64,000 nt of DNA from NCBI RefSeq assembly GCF_964355755.1, contig NC_092670.1, positions 12,771,201 through 12,835,200 of the forward strand, in the 5' to 3' direction. A program made the position numbers and the translations under genes. Shown here in pieces: positions 46,898 to 60,886 of this stretch. Each line of letters starts with the position of its first letter. Position 1 is the stretch's first letter. Source of the stretch: Antedon mediterranea (lineage: Eukaryota > Echinodermata > Crinoidea > Comatulida > Antedonidae). The notes beneath the pieces are model-generated. The model searched no databases, was not told the origin of the DNA, and worked only from the letters and a program-made list of their open reading frames with translations.

Positions 46898-49800
46898 CTA
46901 TTGTTCTGGGGCTTTTTCAAAGCCATGCTGCCATTCTGGTTTTCTTTTCTTTATAAATGCATCTATACCTTCTTGGCCGTCTCGTAGGCCTAAATTTTCA
47001 ACCATCACTTGACTTGCCTGCCTGTAACAAAATAGGAAAAGTTCAACCTTGATAGATCTATTTAATTATGTCTATTAATAAATACAAAGCTTCAGTTAAT
47101 TTTGTAGCTACAGTAGCAGAGAGAATATTATGTGGCTTTGTTATGTTAATAGTGCTAATATAGTTGGCATTATAAAATTAAAATATGCTGCATCAATTAC
47201 AGTATAACCTAAAAATGTATGCTGTTCTGTCTCTTTAGTGCTAAACACTCATAATTTAGCTGATGGATTTGAAGTGGACATTGTTATATTTCTGACCTTT
47301 GTTACTCGACTCTTAAGCTCCTAATGCCCACTGTAATAATTTGACCAATCACAAGACGATAGATCGTACGAACAGTTGCTTGTGATTGGTCAACTCACTT
47401 GCCTACAGTATGTTGTTGTGTTGCTTCCAAGTGGGAACCACACTTTTGAGTACCTGATTCTCAGTACTGTATCCAGTATAATATGTCATCTATATTAAGG
47501 TTATGCTTTGGGTCTATGATTACAGTTATCACATGTGATGCATATGTAACACTGTATTACAGAATTTGCCTATGATACTAGAAAGAAAATGCCAAATATG
47601 GAGAAACAGTTTTTAGAGTGACTGAACACAAAGGAGACAGAGGTGAAAGGTCAAAAACAGGAAAACTTAGTACCTATAAGCTGAGTTTCTATCTTTTGTC
47701 ATCTGACCATTAAAACAAGCTTTGCCTAATGCTGTTACTGATCTGCTGGCTTTACAAATCTTTTGTGCAATCTGCAAAGTCTGCAAAAAAGAATAGTATT
47801 ATTACTGTAAATCATCTTATTAATGACAATTATTTTTAATAAAAAGACCTTAAAATGGAATAATCTTTCAAGTATTTTATAAATAGTCGACTCTCACAAT
47901 ACCGGACTCTCTAAAAACCAGAAACTCTCCCAAAACCAGACTTTTCTTGAGGTCCAAAATTCATTTTTACCATTACTGAAACACATTCCGAATACCAGAA
48001 AGAAAATTAGACATATTAGGCCAGACCAAAGGTGTCTGGTGTTGGGAAAGTTGACTGCATTACCATGTTAACAAGGACACACCAATGGTGAAACAAGCTA
48101 CAGCAGTATCACCATCACATATTTAAAGAAAGTAATCAAAACAATACTAGGTTATCACACCAACCTGTTCTTCAAGTTCTGCTTCAGGAACAACACGGCT
48201 AACCAATCCATGACGCAAAGCCACTGAAGAACAAATAAAGTATAATAATAATTGCTAGTGTAGGTTTCAAATTTAAGATTTACAGCCTAGTAATGTACGG
48301 TAATATTATACTGTAACCAGGGAGTTGTTAATTCTGTAATATTTTGCTTTATTTAACATGTGTCTTCATTACCTTCAGCTGTGATTGGTTCACCAGTAAA
48401 CAACATCTCCATAGCAACCTTCCGAGGGACTGCCCTTCCCAATGCAACACCAGGAGTTGAGCAAAATAGTCCAACATTCACACTAAAAAACATAAAGTTA
48501 CACTGTTTGTAAACACATATAATTTATTCAAAACCAATCAAATCGCAATAATTAATTCTCTTTTTGTTTTAAACTATACATACCCAGGAGTTGCAAATCT
48601 TGAGTTGTCTGCGGCAACTGCTATATCACAGCTTGCTACCAGCTGACAGCCTGCAGCTGTAGCGAGTCCTTGTACCTGTGCAATCACTGGTACAGGTATA
48701 TCCTGAACTAACATCATCACCTCTGAACACCTGTCAAACACCTGTGTATGGTAATCTCTGCCTTCTTTTGATGTCTGTAATTACAATTCATGTGTCATTC
48801 TGGTTTCAGAAAGTGTTGACTAAAAATTGCTGATAATGATATTATCCCATTATTGCTCTCACAAAGGAACAGTAAGAAATTGGGTTAGTAAATAGTCAGT
48901 GGGCAGGTAAAGTGATACCTAGATAACTAGATGAGTTATAAGTAAAACATAAACAAAATCAAGCACTTTTATCATACAAAATATTGATAAATCATGGAAA
49001 TTTATTTAGAAACAATATTAACACACAGACTCTGAAATAATCGTTTCATAAACAACATAGGCCTAAACTCAAGGATTATGTTGCTTTTTTACGAAACTAG
49101 GAGTTTAGGAGAGTATTTAGTATATTTCAAGAAAGTGTAGGCCCTACATCAGTAGCCCTTCAATTTGCAAGCAATGTTGTTCACTAATGTCATCGAGAGT
49201 CAACCAATTGCAATGTTACTTACAAGTTCTTTGAGGTCATGACCTGAGCAAAACACTGGACCAGCAGACGACAATATAATTACACGTAATTCTTCATTCT
49301 CTGCATCTTCTAACAGGTCAGATTTTAGGCTATTCAGCATAGATAATGACAGAGCATTTCTGAAATAAAAATATTACCATACATCAGCAAGTAATCTAAA
49401 AAAATGAGACAGGAAATTATATAATAATAATAATATATATAATTTCCAATCTCATCATTTATATGATAGATTATTTTATTAATTTATATTATTTTCTATT
49501 GACAATTAAAGCTTTATTAGGTTTTGATTGTGAAAACAGAAAATAAGTTTCACCTTTTCTTTAGATCATTTAAAAATATTTTCTTGATTCCATTTTCAAG
49601 GGATGAAATTGTGTACTGGTGGTTTGATGATGTATTAGAATATTGACGAAACAATTTCTGCAAAACAAATAACAGAAAACCTGACTGAATTAATATATAT
49701 AGCCTCCTCCTAGCCTAGCTACACTACGGCCTAGTAGAGTAGTGCGCCTATTTAATATTAAATTATTATTTGTTATTATAAAGTTACTCTATAAATTTAA

Positions 49801-50159
49801 TATCTTTAATGAACTAATTATTGCGTGCGTATATCTTTGTGTTTAATTTAATTTGAATATAACATAACATTAATGAAAACTTATTTAGTGTAGGCCTAGC
49901 CTAGGACCTCATCGTCAAAACGGTGGCTGACGACCACACTACAGTCTCTATTCGGTAAATTTCTACAGGACTAATCTGACGAAGACTGGCCTAGCTAAAA
50001 TGTCAATAGTTCTACTGGTTTAAATCGCTCTAAAATAATATTTTTAACATTAATATAAATTAAATACATCGTAGTCTATACTTATACTAAATTAAAATCA
50101 CATATCATTCAACTAACATTAGAAACCCGGAAGCCTGTTAAGTTTAAAACTTTTAACAT
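46898..50159 (-). CDS. ECHDC3: ECHDC3-like enoyl-CoA hydratase/isomerase-domain protein, 8 exons, 290 aa
   Basis: Crotonase-fold protein; the animal orthologue is mitochondrial and its substrate is not settled. Exons on the minus strand: 50159-50118, 49657-49554, 49359-49224, 48774-48584, 48482-48373, 48223-48165, 47780-47674, 47021-46898; all phases join. The N-terminus ([14 protein letters not shown]...) is hydrophobic-basic and without acids, like a mitochondrial presequence. Oxyanion-hole segments are SGHDLKEL (87-94) and [10 protein letters not shown]. Where true hydratases carry a catalytic Glu pair the sequence reads [11 protein letters not shown], as in non-canonical family members. 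The C-terminal region [16 protein letters not shown] is typical of this subfamily. Length is close to the human protein (about 300 aa). It shares a divergent promoter with the membrane-protein gene at 50797. Confidence 0.88.
47886..48057. mobile_element. CAGTCAACTCTCCCAATACC-family MITE, second copy
   Basis: Begins GTCGACTCTCACAATACCGG and ends GGTGTTGGGAAAGTTGACTG, preceded by TA. The inside parallels 15925-16110 (ACTTTTCTTGAGGTCC; CACATTCCGAATACCAG). It lies in an intron of the ECHDC3-like gene. Confidence 0.8.
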
Positions 50160-50796
50160 GGACAGCGCCATGTTTGTTTTTGTGACATATCTTATAGTGA
50201 TTCTGATTGGCTGAACGATGATTGATTAATTGCCAACGCAACACCAATAAACAATCCTGGAACGTGTCTCCATGGAAGTCGGACGCGCATATTGTATTTT
50301 ATCGATTGAGAGTAGATCATGTTCAACCGTTTATAAAAGTAAATTCTTAGATCATTGTTGCTTATTTACGACAGTTTATTGCTGTGATAATCGAAGCACG
50401 ATTCTTGTGGATTACAGACCGTTGATTACTATAGTATAGACTAATTTATGCCTGATGTTTTCTTCTACTAGGCTCAACCTGGAGATGTCCGATAGTCAAT
50501 CTTATTCAGATTTCACCGTGCTTAATTAACCGGCAAGAGCGAATTTTCCTAATTCATGACACTGGACAGACATAATTCGTTTTAGCTATCTTATTGGATT
50601 TATTAAATTTAATGTCCAGCTATTTTTCTACTTTTCTTAGAGAAGAATGAAGTAGTTATTATATTCTTTAAAACCATACCACCACCGAGTTTTAAGTCGA
50701 GTGATAAATTGTGAACTTTACACAAAGTTCGCAGATTGAGAAAGATGGTATTGAGGACGATAAGAAATCAACATTTTTTATGAATATTATGTCAAA
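50160..50796. promoter_or_regulatory. Divergent promoter region, ECHDC3-like and membrane-protein genes
   Basis: The start codons are 637 bp apart and face away from each other. A CCAAT-like word (GATTGGCTG, 50205) and its complement (CCAATAAACAATC, 50244) lie near the ECHDC3 side. Just before the plus-strand ATG is a six-codon upstream frame (50780-50800) whose TGA overlaps the ATG as ATGA. Confidence 0.5.
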
Positions 50797-53700
50797 ATGA
50801 CGTTTATGAATATTTATACGTGTGTTATATTGTGTGCAATAGTTCTTAATCAATTCCTGTTAATTGAAACAGCTGGATCGTGCAAAGGTGAGAAATTAAT
50901 AAAAAAAGAAATGAAAATGGTATTAATATATTTAAAATTTATTAAGTAGCACATTCCATGGAATTGGACTTTTGGCAAGAAATAATCATGATTTCTTTAT
51001 AGGCCCTAAACATATTTTGCATAAGAAATATTAATGTTTAGGTTAATTTAGCTTCTTCAAATGTACAGTATAATATAACTATTTAATATATAAATCCAAA
51101 GGCAAAATACTGAAAAAATGACAATTCTGTGGGTATCAGTGACTAGATCTCATTTTAATAGTCTATTTTTATTTAATGTGCGCTTGAATTTCATTTTATT
51201 AATGCTTTATGCTACCTGTATTTAAATTGTATCATATTCACAAATCTATCTAATCGATCTAATTTCCCTGGTAGACTTACAGTATTAATATTTTCCTTTG
51301 GTATCATGACCCTTAACCATGAGTTATAAGTACTATATGCTGTAATATCATGTACTTCATTATGTACTTTTGGATTTGTTTAACCATGGATACTGCACAT
51401 GTAGTAATAATTAATATCTACATCTTAAATTGTTGGCACATGATGGATAATCAGTTTCCTTTTATTGTTTTACTTATGAAAAATAATGTTTAATGTTATT
51501 ATGAATGAAAATAGTTCTATAAAGAAGTGAATGTATGAGAAAGGTGATTTTATAGGCCAACCAGTGACGTGTTGTGGCGAGATTTTAATTTTATTTCATT
51601 TACATCCAGCAGTGAGAAACTTGCAAATTACAGATGGATAAACTTTTTTAAATTGATCATGCTTAAGTCTCATTTGAGGCTTAGGGAGTGGAGTTGAAAG
51701 AGTTAAATGAGTTACAATCCTGGCACTTTAGGATTGAACCCTGCACCTTGGGATTGGAAGACAGTATCTTCAATTTTGGTTTGTCCTAAAAGAAAAGGAC
51801 AGAACCAAATACATACTTTTAAGTAAAACACAACTGTCTCTTTAAACAATTGAATGTCCTTTTGAAAAAAAGAATTACTTTAAATCACAGAGCCTATCTC
51901 TGCATAGAAATAATATCTGTTATATAGTTAATTACCACTGTTAATTCTATTATTATTTGTTTACAGTGTATTAATGTGTTGTTGTTATTGTTATTTAACA
52001 GATGAAGCTGTAGAAAACACTATTGAAGTTCTCTTTAATAAAGATGGAAATATTCTACGTTTAGATGAGGTCTGTATTTATATTTAATTTCTACTCTTCA
52101 TTATTATTATTATTGATGCTCATAAATAATATACACAATATAGACAGTTAATATTAACGATACCTTTAATAGTGCTGCTGTGAATTTACAATAAATAAAC
52201 CATGGTTCTAATTTTACCTCTGTTGCACAAGATATATTTGTTATTAAGTTACTATGGCGATGGTAAAGTGTAACATACATTGGGTTTCTATTTCTCTGGA
52301 GTCAATTTTTATGGTTAACTGGTTAAGTTTTTTCTCAAAGAGAGAAATTGGTTTTATTTTATTCATCTTTATTTATCATGGTTTGGAGAACAATACACCT
52401 TTAATAAAGTAAAATTATGTTTTATCTTTATGAAGAGTAAAAAATAAATAAATTAGGTATTCATTAGAAAGAGAAATGATGCATGCATCAGTCAATTGAA
52501 AGTCAAAATTTGTGAATGTCAAATAATTCTGTTTTTTTTTAGTGGAATGACAAAAGCTCTGATATAAAATTCCAATCAGTTATGGCCAATGGAGCAACAA
52601 ATTATTGCCGAAGTCAACCATCTCTGTGTTCCCTGATAGAATACAATGAAACATCTCAGTAAGTATATACTGTAATATACCCTTGATTAATAGTATATAC
52701 TGTAATATACCCTTGATTAATATATTGGACACTGTTAGTACAAACCTGTAGCCAGAGATGGGGACAATGAAACATCTCAGTAAGTATATACTGTAATATA
52801 CCCTTGATTAATATATTGGACACTGTTAGTACAAACCTGTAGCCAGAGATGAGGACAATGAAACATCTCAGTAAGTATATACTGTAATATACCCTTGATT
52901 AATATATTGGACACTGTTGGTACAAACCTGTAGCCAGAGATGGGGGAAGGGGAAGGGAAAGTGTGCACCCTTCTTTTTTTAGAAGTACCCTTTTCAAAGT
53001 AGAGAAGTGCCTAACTTAGGGGTGTTTTACATTTTGCACTAAAAAGATGTTTGTATAGTTACTAAAGAAGACTACATTTCTAACGAAAATGAATCATTAA
53101 AAAAAATGAAAAACTTTTTTATTTAATTTCGTTTTCATCATATCATATTTTATTGTCAATTTATTTTGAAATTTCTAAGATCATGATATACTACTGTATA
53201 TCATTTTTATTTATTATAAATCATAATGGACAATATGAAAACGTTCTTTTTTGTCTAATTTTACCATGCAATTACAGTAATTGGCAACAAATTGGCTAAA
53301 AAACTGTTTTAAATAAACAAAACAATTTTTTCTCTGCTTATAATTATAGTTAGAGTTATTCATTTCACAGTCTGATTATGTAATGGAGATGTTGTTATGA
53401 TATCAAATGGACATCATACAATACAGTATAGAAATTGTAATTGGTATTTGTTATTGTTGCTATAGTCACAAATAGAATGTTACGTTTGTTTGTTATCTAC
53501 GCCTCCATAAGTGGATTAAATTGACACCCTTTTATATATATTTGAATTCGTGAAAGATAAACTATTGATTCTATAAACATTTTTTTTTTTGGTTGTTTTG
53601 TTCACTAATTTATTTTATACGACTCTTACTTTTATTACTCAGCTCTAGAACCTTATTGTAATCATTCATTTATCACTCAGTCGGATTATGTAATGGAGAT

Positions 53701-56700
53701 ATCAAATGAACATCATACAACACAGTATAGAAACTTTGTATGTTTGAAATAATAATAATAATATAACTCAACATCCTTTAAAGATGTATTTTCTCCCTGA
53801 AAAAATAATTCTTAAAAAAATTCTTTTTGAACATTCCATTTTAATGTAACATAATAGTTATCCATTTTTGATTGAAAAGAAAATGTATTTACTTTAAAAA
53901 ATGGATTTTTTGTTGAATTTAACCATTTATTTTGTCATTTTACAAGTGGAAACATTTTTTTCCTAGAGAAGTGATTAACTTTATTAAAAATAAAAAATAA
54001 CATTCAAAGTCTGATGTAATAATCTTCATTTTTCATGTTTTTGGGGGACAATTACATTTTTAATATTTAAATAAAGTAGGAGGTTTTTTTTAAAAAGAAT
54101 ATGGAAGTCATATTATGTTGTATCGTAGACTATAGACTTATCTATGTTGTTTCAGTTCAAGTAATTACATATGAAAGGATATGTGTGCCAATGTTTATAT
54201 ATTACAAACATTAGGTCAAAATAGGTCAAATCGCCATCTAGAACCTATTCCTTGGAAACACAACAAATTGCATGAATAGGATAAGCCAAAATTTGATAAT
54301 ATACACAATATTAATAATATTGTACCTAAAATTTTTAATATCTTTCTGAGCATGCAATGTCATTTATAGCTGAATGACTTTAGATTACTCTAAATTAGTG
54401 ATTGTTGATATTGGTCAAAATTAAGAAGCATAACTTAATATAAACATAACTTAATTAAATTTTAAAATTAAAAGCTTTAAAAAAGGAACCATTCAGATGT
54501 TTTTAAAATGTTGAATTTGAAACACTGGCAAAATTTAGTAATATTTGATTGATTTTATCATGGAAGAAATGATTTTATTTAGCACCTTATGCTTACCTGG
54601 ATAAACCAATATGAGCCCTTTCCCTTCTGGGGAGGACATCCTCAACATTATTCTTTTATTGTCTCAACCTTGAATCTTTCAACGGTAATTATATTGCTGC
54701 AGCTAATTTTATTTTCATATCAATAACTGAAGTAATAGAAAATCGAGAAAATAAATTGTTTCTTATTGACTGTTGACATTTCCTGAGTATCAGCAATTTA
54801 TTTCCATAGCAACATACATCATATATAGGTACTAATATTACTGTGGCATTGTGCGATTTTTTATACAAAAGAAAACGTATACAGTAGTAATCATCATAGG
54901 TAGATAGACTTAATGCGGTATAAATTGTGGTTTTATCATGTTTATTACAATACCAGTAATTTTGTATTTATTGGAAACATTTTTTAAAAGGCTATTTCAA
55001 TTTTGTATTATACATTAAAGTAGCTTATAATTGAGTGCACACTTACCAAGTGTGCTGGTGTCTTGTTGACGATATTAGTTTCTAGGTTACTGTTACCAAC
55101 ACAGATTGTATTCTCTGGGACAAAATTTCCATAGAAAATTAAAACAATCCAGGAGTCAACTGATTTAATAGGCCTAATGTTCTTGCTTGTGTAACCACAA
55201 CTACTGGTACAGTCAACTCTGCCATTACCAGACCAGAATACCATAATTTAACAACCTCATTACACTTTTATCCCAATATACAGAAATTGGTCTTTAAACA
55301 AATCAAAAAATTAAAAATTAAACTAAATAATTAAAATAAATAAATTATTATTTTCAAACTTACTATAGTAAAATGTTTTCTTTTTATAGTCCTTTTGAGG
55401 AAGATAACGTTGTTTTCATTGGCAGTACACCGACCTATTCAAATGGTTACGTGAAAATAGAATTTTATATTAAATTAACTGGAATAGAAACTGTGTTTGA
55501 TGGTTCCCTGACAACTTACGTCCTTCGAAAATCAACTCTAAAAAGTAAGTATTTATAAATATCTTAAATCATTGAATCTTCTCAGACAGATCCTTGTGAT
55601 CATCCATCCTCTGTATGTGATCATTCAAAAGAAGTGGCAATATTGCTATTAGAACTGTGAGGTTGTTATTATACATACTGTACATAGGGTGCTCAAGATC
55701 ATTTTAATACACCGATGTATTTAATACTTCTAAATAGTAGCTTCTCAACATTTCCATAGTAAAGTGAAAAGTCTCAGTTGGGTTCCAAATGTGAATCATA
55801 AGATATAAGACAAATGTTATTATCTCCAAACAGAAGATACAGGAGCTTGCAGTCAAACATACAAAACAAACCATATTATAACCTTTCATTATCTTCATTA
55901 AAGCAATAAACGAATTAAGATATCTGTTTGTAATAACAATAGGAACTCGCATACATCCATTTCTTGGGATAATGTGACTGATAAAACAGGGCTGATAGTG
56001 AGAGGTTAAAAACATGAGCCAAAGATGCTTTTAGATATAATTATTAATGGTGTGAGCCCATCGTCTGCCTCATTCTGGCTATACGGACAGCCCTATAAAA
56101 CCAAACAATTTTTAACCAGCCCAAGAAAATTCAGTTTTGAAAAAGAGCATGTACAAATAAAACCAAGCTTAATGAGTACAGTATACTACATTTTACCATT
56201 CTCCATGTGTTATACTATTGTTAGTAGAACATTAATGTTTACATTGTTTCCACGGTCACCAGTCATCATACAACAAGTTATTGATCAAATACCTATAACA
56301 ATTTCAATAATTGCACATGCATCTTTGTAGTAGTTGGTTTCATAATATGTCCAATTATTTCTCATTTATTACTATGGCAACTAATTTAGTAATTTACAAA
56401 ATTATTCAGATGAACAATAAATTACCTCGTATTATTTGTTCTAATTTCTATGGTTTATCATAATGGAAATTATAGACAGAAATACTACTAGATATTTGAA
56501 ATGTGTTTTATTTTTTACCATTCTTATTTCTATGTTGATTATAGAGTCTTTTATTTTAATTACTTCTCAATAATGGAAATTACAAACAAATTACTCTATT
56601 TCAAGTTACTTCTTTTTATTGACAACATAATTTAGTTCACATTTAAAACGGCTCTGAGTGCAATACAGTAGAATAAAACACAGAACAGAGAAGAATTTTA

Positions 56701-59700
56701 ATTAATCCTATTTTGGGCACTTTCACCGTTTTATGAGTTTTGAGATTATTCAATGAAAGCTTGTAATTGTTTCCACTCTTGGAAAAATAGTAGATATTAG
56801 TAGAATATAAATATAGTTTACTTTGACCAATAATTTTATTGAAAAAAAAGTTAATTACTGTAAAATCATTGTCTGTCAAACAACATGTTTTTGGTTAAAT
56901 TAAATATTATTTTGCCTTGTTGTAAGTAAAGTGACATCACAAAAGTTTTATTTCATTTATTTTTAGTTTTCATGAACAATATACTTTAACTTCTCAAAGT
57001 GGAGTACAGTATTCATTTTAGACCTTTTAGATGTCTACATGACATGTAAAAGTCCCTTAGATACTTGAACCAAGATTAAGAGCTTTTATTACACTCCTCA
57101 TCAGGGTATATGACTGTAAATTTATCTAAGGGACTTAGACGTAATGATTTCTAAATGAGATCAGTACATGCATTTAGAAGCCCATCTACCTTTTATTTAA
57201 CTGCGACTGAACAATTAATTTAAATTGAATGAATAATAAACTACTGTATAATCATTTATTTCAATCAATAATTTTATTTCTTACAGATATAACAGTAGAA
57301 AGTGTGGACAATTTGAATTTTAATTTGAACTTCACAACCGCATTTGTTGATGGTGATTTGGTTACTGTGGCAATTGATAATTCTCTTGATAAGATAATCA
57401 TACCAATAGCTGTTGCTGTGCTTTTGATTCTATTACTTATAATGCAAGTTTTAAGAAAAACTCAGTAAGTACTGTATGTCTAGGTTCTAGACATTGACAA
57501 CTTTTGTAAAAATAATAAATTGGCATACTTGAGCAAGAGACTTGGAGAAAGTCTACAGGATGGCCATTATATAATATTTATTTGGATCAATACCTTTTTA
57601 ACAGTGGCATAGATGGTGCGTCCATACAATTACACAATTTGAACAACAATAACAATATTAATTAACGTTCATGCTCAGCATAAAATTTGATTGGCACATT
57701 TTCCATACTCAAGATTATTACAAACCTTTTTTTTACAAAAACTATACTGATACAACAATAAAACTACTGTACTCATTATGCAACAGAAAAGGAAAAACAA
57801 CACATTTTAAAGTTCAGATAGAATGGCATTTGGGTTCCTGGTACTGTACGCATCTCAAAATTTATAATTTGAAATTTAAAACACTTTTTTTTATTGTTTT
57901 AACCGTATGTATGTTACATTTTTTTATTATAGCGACGAATTAGAAGAATTGAAAAGAAAACATGGATATGGAAGTCGAACCAAAGTGTCTCCTGGAATTA
58001 TTGAATTACAGAAAAAGGTTGAGCACACCGAAGACAAAGGTGAGCAGAGTTACTAGAGTTACTTACAATTTTTATTTAGTTACTTGTTAGATTTTCATTT
58101 ATGCTATCTTATTCCGACCAACTCTCCTCACTTTAAACCCCAACAATTTTACAATACATTTAAAATTTCAAAATGTACAGTTTGCGGTATGAAGCCAAAT
58201 GCTTTACCGTCCATGGAGTTCAGGCCCCATCTGTCCACATCACGCCTTTTCTTTTTTATATTAGTAAAAATCATTTTCTTTGTATGTATGTGTACTTTTC
58301 CTATATTTTCTTGTATTTTTAAATAGTTATTGCACCTAATATTACACTATATAGTTTGTGCAATAATGCGTGATTGCTGTTTAATAATGATCTTATACTA
58401 CTGTATCTTCTGTTTATATTAGGGGGAGGGGGTGGGTGAGGTGGTAATACCTTGATGGAAAGGGTGCAAACAACCCTCTTTCGTTTTTGTTCAGATATTT
58501 TCAACATATTTTCTTGCAAAATTACCAAGGAACACTGTACTATAGTTGTATGTGATACTTTGAATTCTTTCTATAGTAATTTTTAGATGCTTTTTCTACA
58601 ATTAATTTGCATGACACTTCTTTTGATATTTTTAGAGTAGTATGTATTTTTCTTTTTCTTCTGTGCACTTATAGGCTGCCATATGTCAGCTATGAAATAA
58701 AATTCAAGCATTGCATACTGTAGGTAAATGTCTATAAACATTTCTTTTTTGTTGATCTAATATGACTACTGTACCTACTACTACGTTTTGTAAATCTGTT
58801 GTCTGAAGGAGGTATTCTCATTCATCTCTGTAAAAGTAGTAGTACTGTACTTCATTTATTTTCAAATGCATCAACAAAAAAGAAATTTACTTTATCATAA
58901 TCAATTATTTGAATCCAAATGAAATTATTACACTCATTTTCATTAATTATAATAAATGCACATCAATTTTTAATAAATTTACCCTTCATAAAATAATGTA
59001 TTAATTTATCATTGCCATCTAATATCAGTGATATTTCTAGGATTTTAAAATAGTGCCACGCTAGTGTTGCTGAACCTAAACCTAATGTACGATTTTTACA
59101 TCGACTTTCGGGTCCATTTCTTAATTAATATCCTCTGAGGCAAACAAATGTATACTAGAAACATAGCAAATTAAGATTTCATTCCTAAATTGTTTAATCC
59201 AATAATACATAATAAAACATAAACATATTTACAATAGAAAGGTATATTGAATCTGTATGTTCAAATAACTATGATAGTGTGGTATTTGAATATTTTCTAT
59301 TTATGTTTTCTTTTTATTATTTAATCAATTTAATAGCATTTGTATGCATTACTAATCTCGTATTCATTATTGCACTTGTGCACATATCTGTACTACTATT
59401 AGGCTATTTCAGGGGAAGACTCAAAGTAATACACTGTAGGAAATTATATATTATAACAACTGTATTTACTATTTGGATAGTGGCTTTAAAAATGTCAAAT
59501 GCAATATTGATTTGAAGCAGTAAAGGAATCCATAAAATTAATCTAGCCTTTTCTAAAATTAATTTATTACTGTTATGTTTTCAATAACCTGAAGGTAATC
59601 ATGTACAAAGTGGAATGATATAATCTCATTTTACTTATCGTATTATTGGCATTATCATTACTACATGATTATTTCTATTTTGAAGAGAAATGTTCTAAAG

Positions 59701-60881
59701 CACATCCTAATAATTAAAGTTTTATTTTCTGAGTAATTGCATAGGCCAATACAAAGTTTAATGCCCATAGTATATATTATATTTATTATGTATTTTGTAA
59801 AGCACAAAACCACCCTTGATTATTATCATCATCATCAATATTTATCTTCATTTTTCCAGGACCATATGTAAAACAGGTGCTATCTATACCTAATATGATT
59901 TTATCCTGTATAAATATGTTTGAAATAAAAAAATTATATGTTTATAGCAGTATTTCTTGCCTTTTTCAGAATTCTCAACCCTCCCCACAATGATAAATTA
60001 TCATTAAGAATATCTTACTTGTGTCTTCATTCTGAACTTTGACATTAATTGTTTCTGCAGATCTTAACCCAGAGTCAAAGTACAACAATAGTGCTTATGG
60101 CCATCATGGACATGTACCACGGATTGGGTTACCTCAAGGCCCAGCTCCGTATGCTTACCCTAGAAGATCCTTCAAAACGAAGCCTATGGCGCAAGAAGCA
60201 CCATCAACAGTGAATGAGGAGGTACCACCACCTGCCTATGAAGAATCACTACAGAAGACATTATCTGAAGATGCATCTGCTAGAAATCAAGAGAATGAGG
60301 AAGATGCACAAAAGCAATCAATAGAAGATGAAGAACCAGTTACAGTTCCAGAACCAGTTATAGTGTCGGAACCAGTTCCAGATGTCAGTAGAAGGCTACC
60401 ACCACTGGTTCCAATCACAAGAAAAGATCCAGTTGGAAAAGAAGATGACTTTTCCAATAATAATTTACAAACGGTTGAAGGTATACCAGGTATAATTAAA
60501 GTTGAAAAAGAACACAATTATAAACCTTCAATGGAAAAAGAAGAGAAACAGATCACATATGAAGAGAAACCTGAAGAAAGGAAGGAAGAAGTTGACCCTA
60601 TTGTGAAAGACACACTGCCAACAAATGACGTTTCTGTTGTGAAAGATGGCATTTCAGAGTTTCAAGAAAATCAAAAACCTGCAGATGAGATAAAGAAGGA
60701 AAAGAAAAAGAAACACAAAAAGCACAAGCACAAACATCGGCATAATTCCGATGGAGAGAGTGAGAGGGATGGCCACGATAGGTCAGCAGATGAAGGACAC
60801 AAACGAAAGAAACATCGCAAGAAAAAGAAAAAGCATCGTCATAAACACTCAGATAATGAAGAAGATGAAGAAAACAAATAG
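50797..60881 (+). CDS. Single-pass type I membrane protein with PPxY and Lys/His-rich tail, 7 exons, 511 aa
   Basis: Exons 50797-50887, 52002-52069, 52543-52658, 55390-55544, 57287-57464, 57933-58039, 60061-60881; all phases join. Residues 1 to about 29 form a signal peptide. The ectodomain (about 30-179) has two cysteines (NYCRSQPSLC) and N-glycosylation sequons at NETS, NITV and NFTT. The transmembrane helix is residues 180-199 (IIIPIAVAVLLILLLIMQVL), followed by a charged juxtamembrane helix. The long cytoplasmic part has PPPAY (294-298), a PPxY-type WW-domain ligand, a Pro/Val/Glu-rich stretch and a C-terminal block of KKKKHKKHKHKHRH-type runs that could act as a nuclear signal, bind RNA or bind metal. 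I do not recognise the family and assign no function. The stop is TAG. Confidence 0.82.
52643..52935 (+). repeat. Tandem repeat copying the exon-3 end and its splice donor
   Basis: The string ACAATGAAACATCTCA followed by GTAAGTATATACTG occurs at the true exon end (donor at 52659) and twice more (donors at 52780 and 52871). The units are about 91 bp; the first also has an internal 30-bp duplication (GTATATACTGTAATATACCC...). The shared part after the donor holds ATATTGGACACTGTTAG and CCTGTAGCCAGAGATG. Confidence 0.9.
52940..55389 (+). other. Third intron of the membrane-protein gene; no gene seen
   Basis: AT-rich intron. A roughly 60-bp segment with ATTATGTAATGGAGAT and CATACAA-ACAGTATAGAAA occurs at about 53376-53436 and again, diverged, at 53685-53735. 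One lone CAGTCAACTCTGCCATTACC end of the MITE family lies at 55211. Nothing else was recognised. Confidence 0.4.
55545..57286 (+). other. Fourth intron of the membrane-protein gene; no gene seen
   Basis: AT-rich, with only short frames on both strands that lack domain features. No repeat ends or RNA genes were recognised. Confidence 0.35.
58040..60060 (+). other. Sixth intron of the membrane-protein gene; no gene seen
   Basis: AT-rich intron with a short G-rich run (58423-58443). A plus-strand frame near 59279-59515 is hydrophobic, but its AT-driven composition and isolation argue against a gene. No transposon end was found. Confidence 0.35.
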
Positions 60882-60886
60882 ATTTC

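Noticed and set aside
59279-59515. A 78-aa plus-strand hydrophobic frame in an intron
   Set aside because: It begins in AT-rich DNA without promoter or splice context, and such frames arise readily from T-rich sequence.
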